A DNA stretch of 64,000 nt, taken from Taeniopygia guttata (lineage: Eukaryota; Chordata; Aves; Passeriformes; Estrildidae). The notes under the pieces are model-generated. The model was not told where the DNA came from and did not search any database. It saw only the letters and a program-made list of their open reading frames with translations. Shown here in pieces: positions 1 through 40,600 of this stretch (within the stretch, counting starts at the first letter, position 1; each line of letters opens with the position of its first letter). Both the position numbers and the translations under genes were made by a program. Location: positions 4,097,001 to 4,161,000 of the forward strand of contig NC_133024.1 of assembly GCF_048771995.1 (NCBI RefSeq), written 5' to 3'.

Positions 1-2
1 AG

Positions 3-26837
<26,835 letters not shown>

Positions 26838-26857
26838 CTTGAAAATTGTGTTCTTGG

Positions 26858-26863
26858 AATAAA
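26858..26863 (+). promoter_or_regulatory. TMPRSS7: Poly(A) signal of TMPRSS7, proximal
   Basis: AATAAA only 21 nt after the stop codon; a second AATAAA lies at 26977-26982. Either could serve; the first would give an unusually short 3' UTR. Confidence 0.5.
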
Positions 26864-28524
26864 ACATGACCTGGACATCTTCATTAAAATAATATTTGGA
26901 GAAACTGTTCAGTTGTGGAATTTCTTTGCATTCTTTGTGGAATCTCTTGCTGATTCTGGAATTCACATATGGGGGTAATAAATATCAGTGTTTTGAGCTT
27001 TGGTGAAAAAGGAGGGGGCTGTTCCTTGTGATAGTTGTTCCACACAGATATCTGGAGACATGGGGGGAGGTGCAATAATAAACTTATTTTTCTAGGCACC
27101 ACTAAGTGCAGGTGCACTCACCTGTTAGGAAACTGAAGATACAATTGATTGTGTAAACAGAGAGCTTGAGGCTTGCTCATCATTTCTTCTGAGATGTGTG
27201 CAGCCAATACAGAAGTAGCAGTGGGCTGTTGGCACTCTGGCAAATACTGCTTTCCCTGCTGAAAGGGAGAAAGGGAGAGGAGACCCTGTAAAAAGTGAAT
27301 GCAATCCTTTCAAATCCATAGGGACCTAAATTTTGAAGATCAGAAATTCTGCTGCTATATGTGATTTGTTGCATGCTTACGCCTTCTCCTGCTTTCATTT
27401 TAATTAACTGCATGATATGGAGCTACTAACTTTTATTTCCTGCTTTCATTTCTTCATTTTCAAGTTCATCTACCTAAGAATTTGAATTGTTGAGCTTCAG
27501 GTAACCTTATCAAGATGAATAAACATGGTGATGTGTGTTATTGCAATGATCTTGTCCTTGATTAAATGAAACTGGTGTTTCTAAAAGGTCATGATATAAT
27601 TTTAATATCATAGGTTTGTTTCCTCTAAGCCTTTTTCTGTGGATTTTTTTTTTCTCTTTTCCATGAAGGAAGGGGCAAAGTGTCAGTCAGCAGTTTCTGT
27701 ATGTGTAAAAGAGACAGGTTGAAAAACAGAGGATTTGAACAAAGCCATCTGTCTGCAGCTGTAGTTTGAATTTCTGAGCTGTGAGGATTGTCTTCCAGTT
27801 AATCCCTTTTGCAATCTCTGTGTGACCTGTTCGGATTTGTTTGTTCCCTTTGTATTATTTTTCTGGGGCTGAGATTACTTCATCACCTTTTGCTTTTCTA
27901 GATTCTCTTCTTTGTCCTCTCTCTCTTTCAACATGTAACAAATATGTTCTTTCCCCACACACATCCTTGATTTTCTTATGTTGCATGCAGAATATGCTGA
28001 ACTTGATGGTTTGCTGACTTAAACTTGCTTTTTCTTTCAAACAGGAAATGTGAACATAAATTGGTTTGCAATTTACTTACCACATTTATTCTGTGGTACG
28101 GTCTTGAAGCTGGAAAACTAAGGTGATATGTGGAACTGAGCACTTCTCCTCTGTTACAGATATTTCTATAAATTCCCCAGGGTGTTTATTAGAATTTGCC
28201 TCATTTATGTTGTCCTGGGACCTTTTATCTGTAAATTTTGCATATCCTTTGCATTGTGTCAGAGATTATTTCCCTGCTGTTGTATTTCTGAAAGAAGTGA
28301 TCTAGTTTCAAATGATGGGATCCATATCCTACTGAGCCACTCAGGTGAACAAAGAGTTACAGCGATGATAATTTTCCTGCCCACCTTCTTGGACTGCAGT
28401 GTGGTAAAGGTGAAATAAGAGAAGCCCGGTGTGTGCAGGGGGGAGAGCAGCTATTCTGTTTAAGAAACAGGGTTCACTTAGGGAGTTGTTGCAAATTTTG
28501 TCAAAAGGCATTTGTCACGGCATC
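26864..28524 (+). other. Spacer between TMPRSS7 and matriptase-like gene
   Basis: 1.7 kb with the second TMPRSS7 poly(A) signal (26977-26982) at the left and presumably the promoter and 5' UTR of the next gene at the right. No CpG island and no convincing TATA box were seen. Confidence 0.5.
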
Positions 28525-28602
28525 ATGCCGCAGGCGTTTCCCTCCGGCCGGATTTCTGTGTACAGCATTCCAGCTCCAGATGCTGAACGGGCTGCAGGGC
28601 AG
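28525..28602 (+). CDS. Matriptase-like exon 1: start and cytoplasmic tail
   Basis: ATG CCG in context CATC-ATG (A at -3), encoding [20 protein letters not shown] and on to GQ at donor GTAAGA. The frame is open upstream but has no ATG back to at least 28429. This exon is CpG-richer than its surroundings. Confidence 0.75.
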
Positions 28603-31600
28603 GTAAGAGCCACCAGCTAAGCTTTGTAGTAGAAACCAGAAAATAAATTATCTCTGTCTACTCCTGTCTGCACTGACCCCTCTGTGGTAAGCACATTTCT
28701 CTCCTCCTCAAGATTTTTCATAGAGATGCACAGAGAAATATCAAAGAGAAAACTATTTCTATTTCTGCTCCTTGTTTTTCCTATGTAGAATGTGTTTAGA
28801 GAATTGTTCACCTGGAGTGAACAATTCAATTGTTCACTTGGCTTGATTGGATTCTGGTGAAGATTGCTTGAGCCTGATGCCCAATCCAACCCACCCTCTC
28901 AAGAGAGGGTCACGAGTTGTGTTAGAGTAAGAAAAAGTAGTATGTAGTTTTAATATCCTCCTTTTATATGACATATTAATATATTTTAACGTAATTACAA
29001 TAAAAAAAATTCAGCCTTCTGAATTAAGTCAAACATCATCATTTCTTCCCGTTAAATTTGCCTGCACTTACAATATCCCTGTTCTTCATAAAGTGCTTTT
29101 AACTAAAGTGATAAAAATTCCCCACCACCACCACCCCACTTTCACAGCTTGAAATGCATACAAGAAGGAAATAGCCCAGGGAGGTGAGGGTTTCATGTGT
29201 GCCCTAGCTGATAACATGAAAGATCTTATCTCAGTTTTAATCTCTTTAAAACTATGAGAGTAAATACACCAAAATATGATACAGCAGCTCTTTTGTTCTT
29301 ACTAACTGATGCCATCCATGGTCTTTCTCTAGGAAAGTCTGTGTGTTTATGACTGCCCATCCTACCAAGAAGGTAGGATGCATCGTTTCTTCAAATGGGT
29401 GAAGTTGTGTTTCTGGAGGAGATGTCTCCTAGGAATATTACCTACAGTTTCTTTAACAGTGACAGCACTTGTGCTACTCCTGCACTACTCACTCTGTAAG
29501 TGTTGCTCCCCAGCAATTATTTTTTGTCACTGCTCATGAATACCATCATTATTGGTATTAAGTGTTATCTTTTGCAGGAACCTATAGGAATTATTTCTTT
29601 ATTTTCTCTTCACTTTTTTTTAAAACAGAATGGGTACCTAAATTGTTTATGTACTTCCCCAAATGTCAACACATAGCCATTAAAGCCATGCTTCTTCAGG
29701 AGGAGAGTACTGCAAAAAAATTGGAAGCTTAACTATTAAGTCTTCCTAGTAGAAATGCCTGCCTAAGCCTTTATTCTCCTTCCTTTCTTTTCCTGCTGGG
29801 CATTACTCTGTCAGTGGGACTGACTCAGTGCTCTAGTTATTACTGCATGATTCTCTAAAGAGCTAATTACCTGCAAATGCCAGGGATAAGCACATACTTC
29901 TGCAAGTGTCTTGCTCTGTAACGTTATTAGGTGTGCTAATTTTTTTCTTTTTTTTTTTTTTTCTCACTCCAGCATTTTCCTTTATTTATATCAGTGGAAG
30001 TGTAGAAATTCCTAATTTGACTTATACAAATGACCTCAATGATCCAACATCACAGAAGTTCATCCTGCAAGCAAAGGCAATCCAAAATTATGTAAGTTTC
30101 CACATAAGTAGGGCAATATTTTGTATTTGTACAGAAGCAGTTGGGAATGAGGAGAGGACTCGGGTTAGCCATTTTTTATTTCCCTTGGAAATAATAAGTT
30201 TAAAGCTAGGAAGAGCCTTGGCAGTTTTCAGATTTAGAAATGCAGCTAGACCATGGGGCTGTGTGTCTTAGAGTAAGGTCAATATTTTCTAGGTAATAAG
30301 GTTTCAGGATTATGGACAAATTACTTGTCTTGAAGGAAATATGAGAGTGGGATTTGTTTTATTTTACTTTATTCAAACTCTCTTCCTTCTACAGTTTCCT
30401 TTTTCTTTTTACTTTTACCTCCAAATCAATGCTTCACTTTTTAAATTTTCCTTATCACTCACAACAGTGCTTGCTTTATTGCCCTTCTTATGAGTTTCTA
30501 TTTGTGGGATCAGTACTGTTTCTTAGGTACATGTGGGCAGCAGTTTTGAAGACAAAGCTGTTCTCTGTTAGCTTCTATTTCTCAAAATAACTAATCTGGT
30601 GTCTCAAAGCTGCTCTGTGCACAGCCAATACAAGTTGGTGATACTAGAAGTTCAAAGACTGAAACAAAAATATAAATGTATTCATAAAGACTTTCTTCAC
30701 AGCTAATTATCAAGAACTGTCTCAATGGCCTTGAATGTGATGTGAAAAAGCAAATTTTTAGTGGTATTTAATGCACATTTATGATCCTTATTTGATAGAT
30801 TTTGTGAAAATTATGGACAGTGCTTTTAATGTGGGGGAGGGCAGTGAGGAAGAGGAAAGAATGAAAAGACAAGCACTTTATAGTATTAGAGGTTATTCTG
30901 GCACTGAAAAATAATTTTACATTTTCTTTTACTACTATCACATTATAGTTGGCAGAAACATATGAATCCTCCTTCTTGGGAAAATACTACTTGAAGTCTG
31001 TAGTGGCTGCTTTCAGGTAGGTGTTGTGTCAGCATATGGTAGAAATTTGAGCTATTCAGCTGTGTTTTCCCCTTTTTCTTTAATGCATTTTAAATTTGCA
31101 ATCTAGAAGAAAATGCACATCTTTGTAAGAGAATTTAAAATGGAGAAATGCATTGAAGTATATGATCTAAGCTAATAGTGTGACTTCTGTCCTGCTCTGT
31201 AGAATTGGTGAGATAAATGAAGTCTGATTAATTGTTCCTGAGTCTATGGGTTGTTTTGCTGTCTATTAATGTACTTTTAATTATTGAAATAACAATTCAG
31301 CACTTGCAGGATCTTATTTTGGTTTTGTCCATTCAAATGAAGTTCTCTTTTAATGTCTGAAAACAAATCCTTAAATGTGTGATTTGGGGCAAAACACAAT
31401 TTGAGCTCCTGGTAAGAAATGTAAACCAATTGAGCAGCAGGTTATTACAGTCCTGGTAGTTTCTGAAAACCCTGAATGGTCAGTGCACAGGTAATTTCAA
31501 AAGGATTGTGGTGGAATCACTGAAGTAATAACTTGTATGTCTATGCTCAAGGATTCTTTATTTCAACAAAAATTGTGTGAAATTATATGTCAAAGTATGA

Positions 31601-34600
31601 GCATAAAATTGTGCTGTTGTATGGGGCTAGCTTCCATTTTAAAAATGAATTGCAATGTGTATGGAGCTGTTATATGATCTAAAAGTGTATAATTATACAG
31701 CAGGGATGATAACATCCAATTTCATAAAAACTATTGAAGGATTTCAAGGTGTGGTTTTCAGTCTCAGTGTGTAGCTGGTTAAGCTGCATATGTCAAAAAT
31801 AGTTCTACTGTATAAAAATACAGCAAAAATAGTTGTTAAACAAGAGAGCTTTTTGTCACCATGTTTAGCAGCAACTATTGGGCACAGAAGTTCAGCTGGC
31901 TATGAAACTGTGCCAGCTGAAAATGCAGACCAGTGAAAACCAAAATAGTAATTAGACTGTATTTATAGTGAATTTTTTTTTCCTTTCACAGTGAAGGAGA
32001 ATCTGGGCTACGAGCTTACTTCTGGAATACATTCTGGGCACCACAAGATATGGTTGCTTCTCTTAAAAAATTAACCCTAGTGAAACAAAAAGAAATCTGT
32101 AGTAAACAAGCAGTTCCCTTGTTCAGTTCTGGGCAGGAAGATTTTGATCTTGTTGCAATGGAGCTTTTTGGTAACAATGTACCTGTCATTTGATACCTAT
32201 CCTGTCTATTTTTCTTTCTCCACTTCACGTCTTTGGCTTGTGTAGCTGATAATTATTACATTTCAGTTTCAGATTCCACAGAATATGATATGATCTTAAG
32301 ATCAGGTAATTATGCTTCAATCCTAAGTGATACCACTTTGATGGGGAGTGGAATTCTGTGATAGAAAAATGGCATTTTTTGAGTTATTGTTATATCTGTA
32401 GAGCATATGAACAAAACTAAGCCATGGAATCTCCACGTCTTTTGTTTCAAATGAAGGCTGGATGAAAATACCTTATTCTGATGTTCTGACTAGAATGGTT
32501 GAAAATGTAATAGTTCCCACTGAATTGCAGTGAGCTGTGGCTCCTTTTTTTGCCATTTCTTAAAAAAAAAAAAAGCAAGCAAAAAACCACCCAACAAAAC
32601 CTCAAAAAAATTGAAAAATTGTACATAATTTGGCTTGTGATTAGACGATTAGACAATTTTGGTTATTAGTGATCAGTCAGATAATGTAGAGCTTTAATTC
32701 ACTTTGCCTGATTTCTTCATATCGAGCGCATCTCGAGATTTGTCTTCATGTACTTAGTGTTCTCATTGCATGGAGAAGGAAGAGAAAATGGCAAAGGAAG
32801 CAGTAGGTGTGAGGCAGATGTTGTAGCAATTGCAGCTGAATCAGCTCCTGCTCGTGGTGGTGAGGCTTTGTACTCCCTTGGCTAGAGCAGGAGAAGGTGA
32901 TGCAGTCTGAAAAGGGAACAGAGCTGTAAACCTAAGAGCAAAAAGGGAATAGTGGAGTCAAGAAATGTGGGTAGGTAATTGTTTCTACCTTGTCTGAAAT
33001 CTTACCCAAGAACTTGTCTTTCAATCTAACAGCTTCTCCATACTGATCTACGCTCTTTTTTGTAGCAGTATCTTTTGACCTGTATGCCAAGCCAGGTAAC
33101 AACAGGACTTTAACTCTGATGAATCCCAAAAAGTCTTTTTATCAATGGAGACTGAGAGTTCCTTCTAATTACGTGGTGAGACTGGTAGTTATCACTCAGC
33201 ATGGTGTCACTCCAGAGAGCTGTGCATCACACCACTTGTCAGCATATGATTTCCTTCTTCCACTGCAGAACAAGATCATCACCAGGTAAGATACAGAGCA
33301 AGGATGTTTTACAGAAGCTCTCTGAAACTGTACCAGATGTATAAAATGTGATGTTTGAAACACAACTTAATTTAAAATCTTGGATAGCATAATAAAAAGA
33401 TCTTCTAAAACAATTGAAAGGGACTGATAAGGTTTTTCAAGTCCACCTCCCTGCTCCTCAGAGGACTACCTAAAACCAAACCATCTGATTAAGAGCATTG
33501 TCCAGATGTTCCTTGAACTCTGACAGGCTTTGTGCCATGACCCCTTCCTTAGGGAACATGTTACAAATTTCTGTGGGGTTTATTCTGCACTATGGCTAAT
33601 TCTAATGGGCTCCTTAAAATTACTCTCACAACTCAAAAAGAGACTTTCCTTTAGAGTATTATATTCTATTACTTTCAGAAAATGTATGTTTTATGGCAGC
33701 CCAGTCACAGCTGAATTCCTGTTCATAATAGGAGGTTGGAAGGCTCCATCCTCAGTGTCACTGTGTAGTCTATTTGAATAAGTGAGTTCAGATGGTATTT
33801 GAGTGGCTACACTGCTCCTACATTTCAGAGGCAAATTTCATGTCTGAGCACAGATTCCACAAAAAAGGAATCTGTCTTTCTCAACCAAATAAATAAACAA
33901 GCTGTGGGATCTGAGGATGGATGGTTTCAAGAAGGGAACTTGATTTAATTTTTAGGAACTTTCAGGAAGAGGTTAGCTGAGCATGAAGATTCAGCTAGGA
34001 ATCTGAAATGCACTTGTTTAGGAGTGCTTTAACTTAATTGAGTAAGTGGTCCTCTTCAGCTCTATTAATGTATTAATTGCTCTCTATGCAACAAGACATA
34101 ACAGATTGCCATTGTGGCATGGAATGGACACAAGGTTTTTTGTCAAGGGTTACTCTCAGACTGTAGCTTAACAGTTTAATAAGAAGTTTTGTAAGGAGTT
34201 ATGCTCAAGCTGTAGCTTAATATTCAGGAGAATCCCATTCCCGATGTGGGCCTGCATCTGTTCTGCTACTTATTATGGATTATTGCTGTGCCTGTTACTC
34301 CATTGTGCATTTTTACCACTGGCTCAGCTTTTTAGGACCCATAAATGTATTTAGGACCCATAAAATGGCCATGAGCATGAAGACACCTGGAAGACAGCAA
34401 GACCAACACAGGTGTCTGATGTAACACATTTATAGAACATTGATGCTGTAAGATGAAATACAAAAATGTTCATTGATGTCTGTCTATTAAAGAACCAAAG
34501 CAGAATTTTATGACTGAAATTATGTTAAAAACCTGATGGAACCTCAAAAAAACCCTGATTTTTTTTGGCTGCTTTTACTGCCACCCTAGAAAATTTGCAT

Positions 34601-37600
34601 ATGTCTATTAGTTTTATGCTTGGGTCTAAAGCAGCCTAGTGACATATTTAAGATGCATACAGTAGAACTAATAATAACAACAGTATGTCCAATATCTGTG
34701 ACAGCCAGTAACTATGGCAGCTATTATTCCCTGATGTTGAGGTCTAGGGTCACATATGGTGACTGAACTGATTCTCTCCAGTTTCTGTAAACTGCAGTAA
34801 TACATCTGTTCAGTGACAAATCCTAAAATCTGTTCAAGCTGAGATGGTGAGGTGTGCTGTGAGAGTAAGCATCTCACGTGGACAACTCTTCTCATAGCTT
34901 GCCTTGCTTTTCTGATGATATCATGACAGAAGGCACAGAGAGAAAATAAACCAGGCTGTTGACTGGGTTGAGGAATATTTCCACATGGAGAGAGGACTTA
35001 TACTGTTATTTTATAAATGTTTTGTCAGCTATTATGATAAAAAGGATTTAATAATGTCTGCAGGAGAGGCAAAGCAGAGATTCATTCACTAGTGGCTCAC
35101 TTCAAACATGTGAAAGGAATAGCCTGCTAAAGCAGCAGACAACTACTTTCAATTTAAGGTTAAAAAATTTGATTTTGAAGCTGCTAGTCTGGATCTCAGT
35201 GACATCAAAGAACTTGATGCAGGGCTGTGATGGAAATAATCTGTTACTGTGAGGTCTAATCTTAATTGCTCTCATTTGCTGTGCATAGAAAAAGAGAAAC
35301 CTGCTGGAAATTTTTAACGTATAGGTTCACAGATATGACAGATTATTCTGAGTTTGAAGCGACCCACAAGGATCATGGAGCTATAAATAAATGAAAAAAA
35401 GTCCTAAATATCATATTCCTAAAAGGAATATGATGTGGGTTGCAAAATGGAATAAGCATAAGAGTGAATTGCAGATGCCAGAAATATCATCTCACGTTAC
35501 AAGTAAAAGAGCAACAGGAAGTGATAGTTACCAAGCATGGGGTGTGATAGCTTTTGTGACACAAAACAAGGCTGAACATGGATAGATTGAAAATGTTTTG
35601 GGTTTATCTGTTGCACAGATGTTGCTCAACACTGCTGCACTGTCACTTGCTGCCTTTTCATCCCTAACCTCTGTTTCTCAGTGCCACTATCACCACTGAA
35701 GTGACATAATCTGGCATTGCCTTTCTGATGCTTCTATAGGTATGAAAACTCCAGGGCACTTGTTAAGCAAGAAAATGGTGATGTACATGCAGAGTGGCTA
35801 GCCTCAATGCTGGAAAGCCCTAGCATCCTGTGTTATAATAAAAGGGAAATAAATAAATATAAAAATAAAAAATAAAATAAGAAATAAAAGGGAAGTGGTA
35901 GCCAAGGGAATGCTTCTAAAACACAGATGCCCGGATCAGTGCTACTTCTGCCCAGTTCCCCAGCAAAGATGACAGGAGTGTGGGAAATGTTTTGGGATTA
36001 CTTTTTTTAACTTTTTTTTTTTTTTTTTTTAATCTTCCAGATGGTGTGGGCCTGGGGCCTGGACTCCTTCTGTTGTGCGTTTGACTTCATCGAGTAATGT
36101 GATGTTGCTTACCTTCTCGCTGGACCAAAGAGGAGAAAGCAATATATTAAAAGCTCACTTTCAAGCTGTTCCTAAAATCAGTATGTAGCATCTGATGGAA
36201 GCACACTTAGTACTGGTTTTGCCTCTAAAAAAGTTGATATTGCCTTGAATATATCTGGGGGAGGGAATATTGGCATATAAAACAGGGAATTATCATTCTG
36301 ATCCACTTTACAAAAGACTGAGAATTGAACAAAGAGAGAACATCCTTTGGTCTGGGAGACTTTGTCTTCCCAATAATTACTCAAGCCTTACCTGCTGGTC
36401 ATTGCATGGGTGACACTGAGTAGTGGCAGAGGAGCAGACAGACAGACAGACACACATATTATCTGTCTGGGCAAAGCTAGATAGCCCCAGTGCCAGAGCA
36501 GCTACTTTTGTCATTTTTGGCAATGTATCCACAGATCGTAGAACATGTGTTTAAAGAACGTGGAAAACAAGAGCAAACACTTCTAATTTATCTTTGTTCT
36601 TTTTCTGAGTGCATTATTCAGTGTACTTAACTGAATAAGAAAAGTGTGTTCCAAACCTAAGATGTACATCCCAAACCTATGAGGTACTATGGATTTTACA
36701 TGAGGTACTATGGATTTTACTACAGTGCTAAACTGTAGTATTAATTAGTATTAATTTTAGACGAGATAAAGGGGTTTGACAGGGTCAAGTTTAGCCACAG
36801 TTATTTGGTAAGGTATAAGTGAAAGAGTTTTGACAATGAAGCAAGGGACTAATTTTTAACATGTGGACCAAATCACTGAGATCAAACTTCTCCAAAGCTT
36901 CCACATTTCAACTTATGTTTCTCTGCATGCTGCTTACTCAAATACTTATCCCATGCACATTACTAATTTAAATGGCTTTATTGTTCTGAGGATGGACATT
37001 TCAAATTACATTTAGCCCAGGTTTTGCTACAAGATTTTTTTTTAATTTCAAAATTATCTTATTTTCTGTTATATTCATATTTGCATTCACAACGTTACCT
37101 AAAGGGAACCAAAAGCACTAAGGACTGGATATCTAAGAGAGTCCTTGGTAGAAAATAAAACTTCAAAGGAATTGTTCAAATATGGCATTTTAAACGGAGG
37201 ACTGATACACAAACTTCCTTGTTTACATGAAATTAATCAGTTTGCACTTCACTGGGCTAATTGCTTTTTAATTTTGAAATACCTACAGAAAAGTTAAAAG
37301 TAAATTGGAAGGGGGAGGTTGGTTGCATCCACATCTGGTTGCTTCTTTCACTTACCATGAAAAAAATGCTTATTTGAAAAAGAACTTGAGTCAGAGGTTT
37401 CTTTGTACTTACCCTTAGTTGTAATTTGATCAAAAAAAAAAAAAAAAAAAAAGAGAAAGTTTTATTTGGATGTGGAAGTTAAGTGATTTTCAGTTAATAA
37501 AGGAAAAATGTGAGTTGAATATTGTCAGAGTGTATTCTTCTAACTCTGTACATAGAGAAGGGTCCTAGCAAATGAAGTAAATTCTGCATTTTTGTACAGC

Positions 37601-40600
37601 TGAGATAATTGTGTTCCTTGCTGATGTATTTCTCTCTTAGTATGTGGTGGTCATTACATTTCCTGGAATGGGACGCTGAGTTCCCCTTATTACCCAAGTT
37701 ATTACCCACCAAACATCGACTGCACCTGGATCATCAAGGTATGTGCTGGGAACTCTTCTGATGAGTTTTCTTTATCTTATGTAGACACAAAACTGGGAGA
37801 AATGGCTTTTGATGTGGATGAAACAGAGAAAATCTAGTGAGACCACTGAACCTGACTTCTCCTCAGGCTTCTCCTTCCTGTCCTACGTACAGGTGCCACC
37901 TATGGGAGGGAAATATTGCCAGCTTCCAGAAGTTTGAGCATTATTTGTGACAGCAACAAATTAATGTGTAAGATGACAAATCCCAGCAGCCAGAAAAAAA
38001 TTAATAATAATCAGAGCTTTTTTTCTATGTCAAAAAGAAAAAAGTGGTCGTGTAAATCATGCCTCACATGATGGATGCCACAGTGTATGTCCCTGAATTC
38101 TGCAGAGCCAGGACCTTCTTTGGCTCAGAAATTCATCTCTGAATTTCAAGCAAGTCCTCTGGCAAGACTTAAAATCTGTTCATGATTTCTACCAACTGCC
38201 TGATATGTCAGTCTATTGTTCCATTCAGCATTTAGCTACTCTTTTAGTTTCCCTGGTAAAGAAGACTTTTCATGTATATAACTTGATCATTCTCTACCTT
38301 TCACAGTATTATTAGCATCTTATAGCACAAAACTCTCACCTCTGTGCAGAAGAGGAACATATGGTATTACAAAGCTAGTATGAACCTCAGATATAGTGCT
38401 TTATGCTGGCTGCAGAAAGGCTTACACTCCTTCATCAGGCACAGGCTAGCCAAAGTTGGGTCTAAAAAGACTTCTATAGATGTTTAGATTAGCAAAGTTT
38501 TTTGGTTCTTCAGAGGTGCTAATTTCAATAATAAAAATGCAGTGCTCTCAATCCAGTAATACATAGAACAACGTGGAAGCACGGGCTGTTTTAATTTTAT
38601 TAATGCATGTCAGGGTTTTTATCTTTTGATTTTTAGGCACCATTGCCTGGTTACAAGCTCTCAATAAAAATTCTTGTAATACAAATTCAAGAGAAGTCTC
38701 CAGGGTCCAGTAAATGTGATAAAGACTGGCTAGAAATTGATGGAGTTAGGTGAGTAAATACATTATCTTCTGGCATATTGATTTGCACTTTAAAGTTCTG
38801 CACATTTAAGCATCCTGTTTTTTTCTTACAGGTACTTGCTTTTTCTCTTGTTCCCCTTAGAGAAATAATGTAGAAAACTACAGGATTTTATGCAGCTGCA
38901 GCTGATTGTAAATTCCTGGCTGTGGTCTTGATGTGGGTGAAGAGTTTGTGTAATCAGAAGTTTAATTTTCTTTACCACTTGCTCTTCAATGATTGCCATT
39001 GTTACACGAACACCGAAAATAAAGCTATTCAGAGAAATTTGTCTCTTGGAAAGAGCATATTGAAACAAGCAACAGCTGTTGGATTTGGCTGAATTATTTA
39101 ATCCTTTCCTTTTCCTGGATGTGTAACTTTTGGGTTTACAAACCTAAATGGGAAATATGAAAACAAGCATGCTTGAAGCAGTTTGTGTTTACAAGGTAGA
39201 CCCTGATATTGATCATCTTGCTGTATTTTGTTTCAAAGTCCTCTAATCCCAAAAAAGTTAGGGAGTGGGAGAAATTCATAATTAGGCTTTCTAAAACTTC
39301 TGTTGAGCAGTTTTTAACACCAAAATACAGCTGATCCTTATTGCATTATTTTAAAGCTTTTTGACACCACTCAGTAAAAGGAGACATATCTGGATGGTAG
39401 CGGACAGTTTGGTTAGAAATTAATATTTCTCACTTTTGTCTTGCTAGATACTGTAAAGCTCTTTCAGAAAACAACAGAAACAGAGAATATGACTATTCTG
39501 TTGCAATCAACTTCCATTCTGATGAGCTGGTCACCCACAGAGGGTTTTATATTGAATACAAAGCTTTCAGTCAAACAGACCGTAAGTTGTTAAGCACACA
39601 GTTTAATTTTTAAGCAGAAACCCTGCTTGACAGACCAATTGTATACAACTGAACCTGCCTATTTTCTTGACCTTATTGCAGGAGACAAATGTGTAAAAAA
39701 TTATGTCTTTGGTTGACCAAATAGAGGTACAAATTTAGACATAAGATGAATTTAGAAGCTAGTACTTATTTTCTAACTTTTACCAACAATTCTGTAAAAT
39801 GGGGAGTAAAATTTCTCAGCTTCTGTAGGTCTATTATATGGCACTTTGCTGACACCTTAAAATAGCCAAGCTACAACATGAAAATAGAATGGCAGAGGGC
39901 CTCTAAGCATGACTCTTTTGCCAAACAAAGTTAACCATGAATACTTAATCTTCTCTTTAAAATCACAATTCGATGTGATCTAGATCAGTTTCCAGGTTTA
40001 GACAAACTATTTAAGTTTTACTGGCAGTCAAAGAGGACCACTTGCTAGAAGATGTTGCAGAAATATGACTGGGGATTCCTAAATCCCCAGTCTATGTACC
40101 TCTAGATCAATGTTAGATTTTGAGGGTCTTCCAGATGGTGGAACAGGAATTTTCAGGAGATACATATATTTACGTGTGACATTTCTTAGAAAATATGCAA
40201 TCTCAGATTTTTTTTACCCAGTTAACATCTAGCTAGGTAACGTTCTCTGTGATTTCATGAGATCAGTTCATTTTGAGAAGACTCTTCAAAACCTCAGCTT
40301 GCTTGTCAGAATGTAGTTCTGTTCATTGTTGACAGAGAAGCATTTAAGGTTTCTGGTGAAGATTTTTGTTTCATGCCTTTCACTCCAAATAAGTGGCACA
40401 TTTTGTGGTCAGTCATTCTATAAGACACAAATTTTCAGGGATTTCTTCTTCCACCAATGTGGGTCTCTTTCTACCAGAAAAAGTTGCCAGCTATTCTTAG
40501 TTCTGTGATTACTCTGGTTTCTGCCTCAAAAATGGTTAAGAGTCTAAGCCTAGGAACACCTTTTTTAACAGAGAAAATCCAGTCTTTATTTTGTGCATCT

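Noticed and set aside
28429-28524. Upstream extension of the matriptase-like frame by 32 codons
   Set aside because: The extension starts with GTG, not ATG, and there is no ATG before 28525 in that frame. Treated as 5' UTR.
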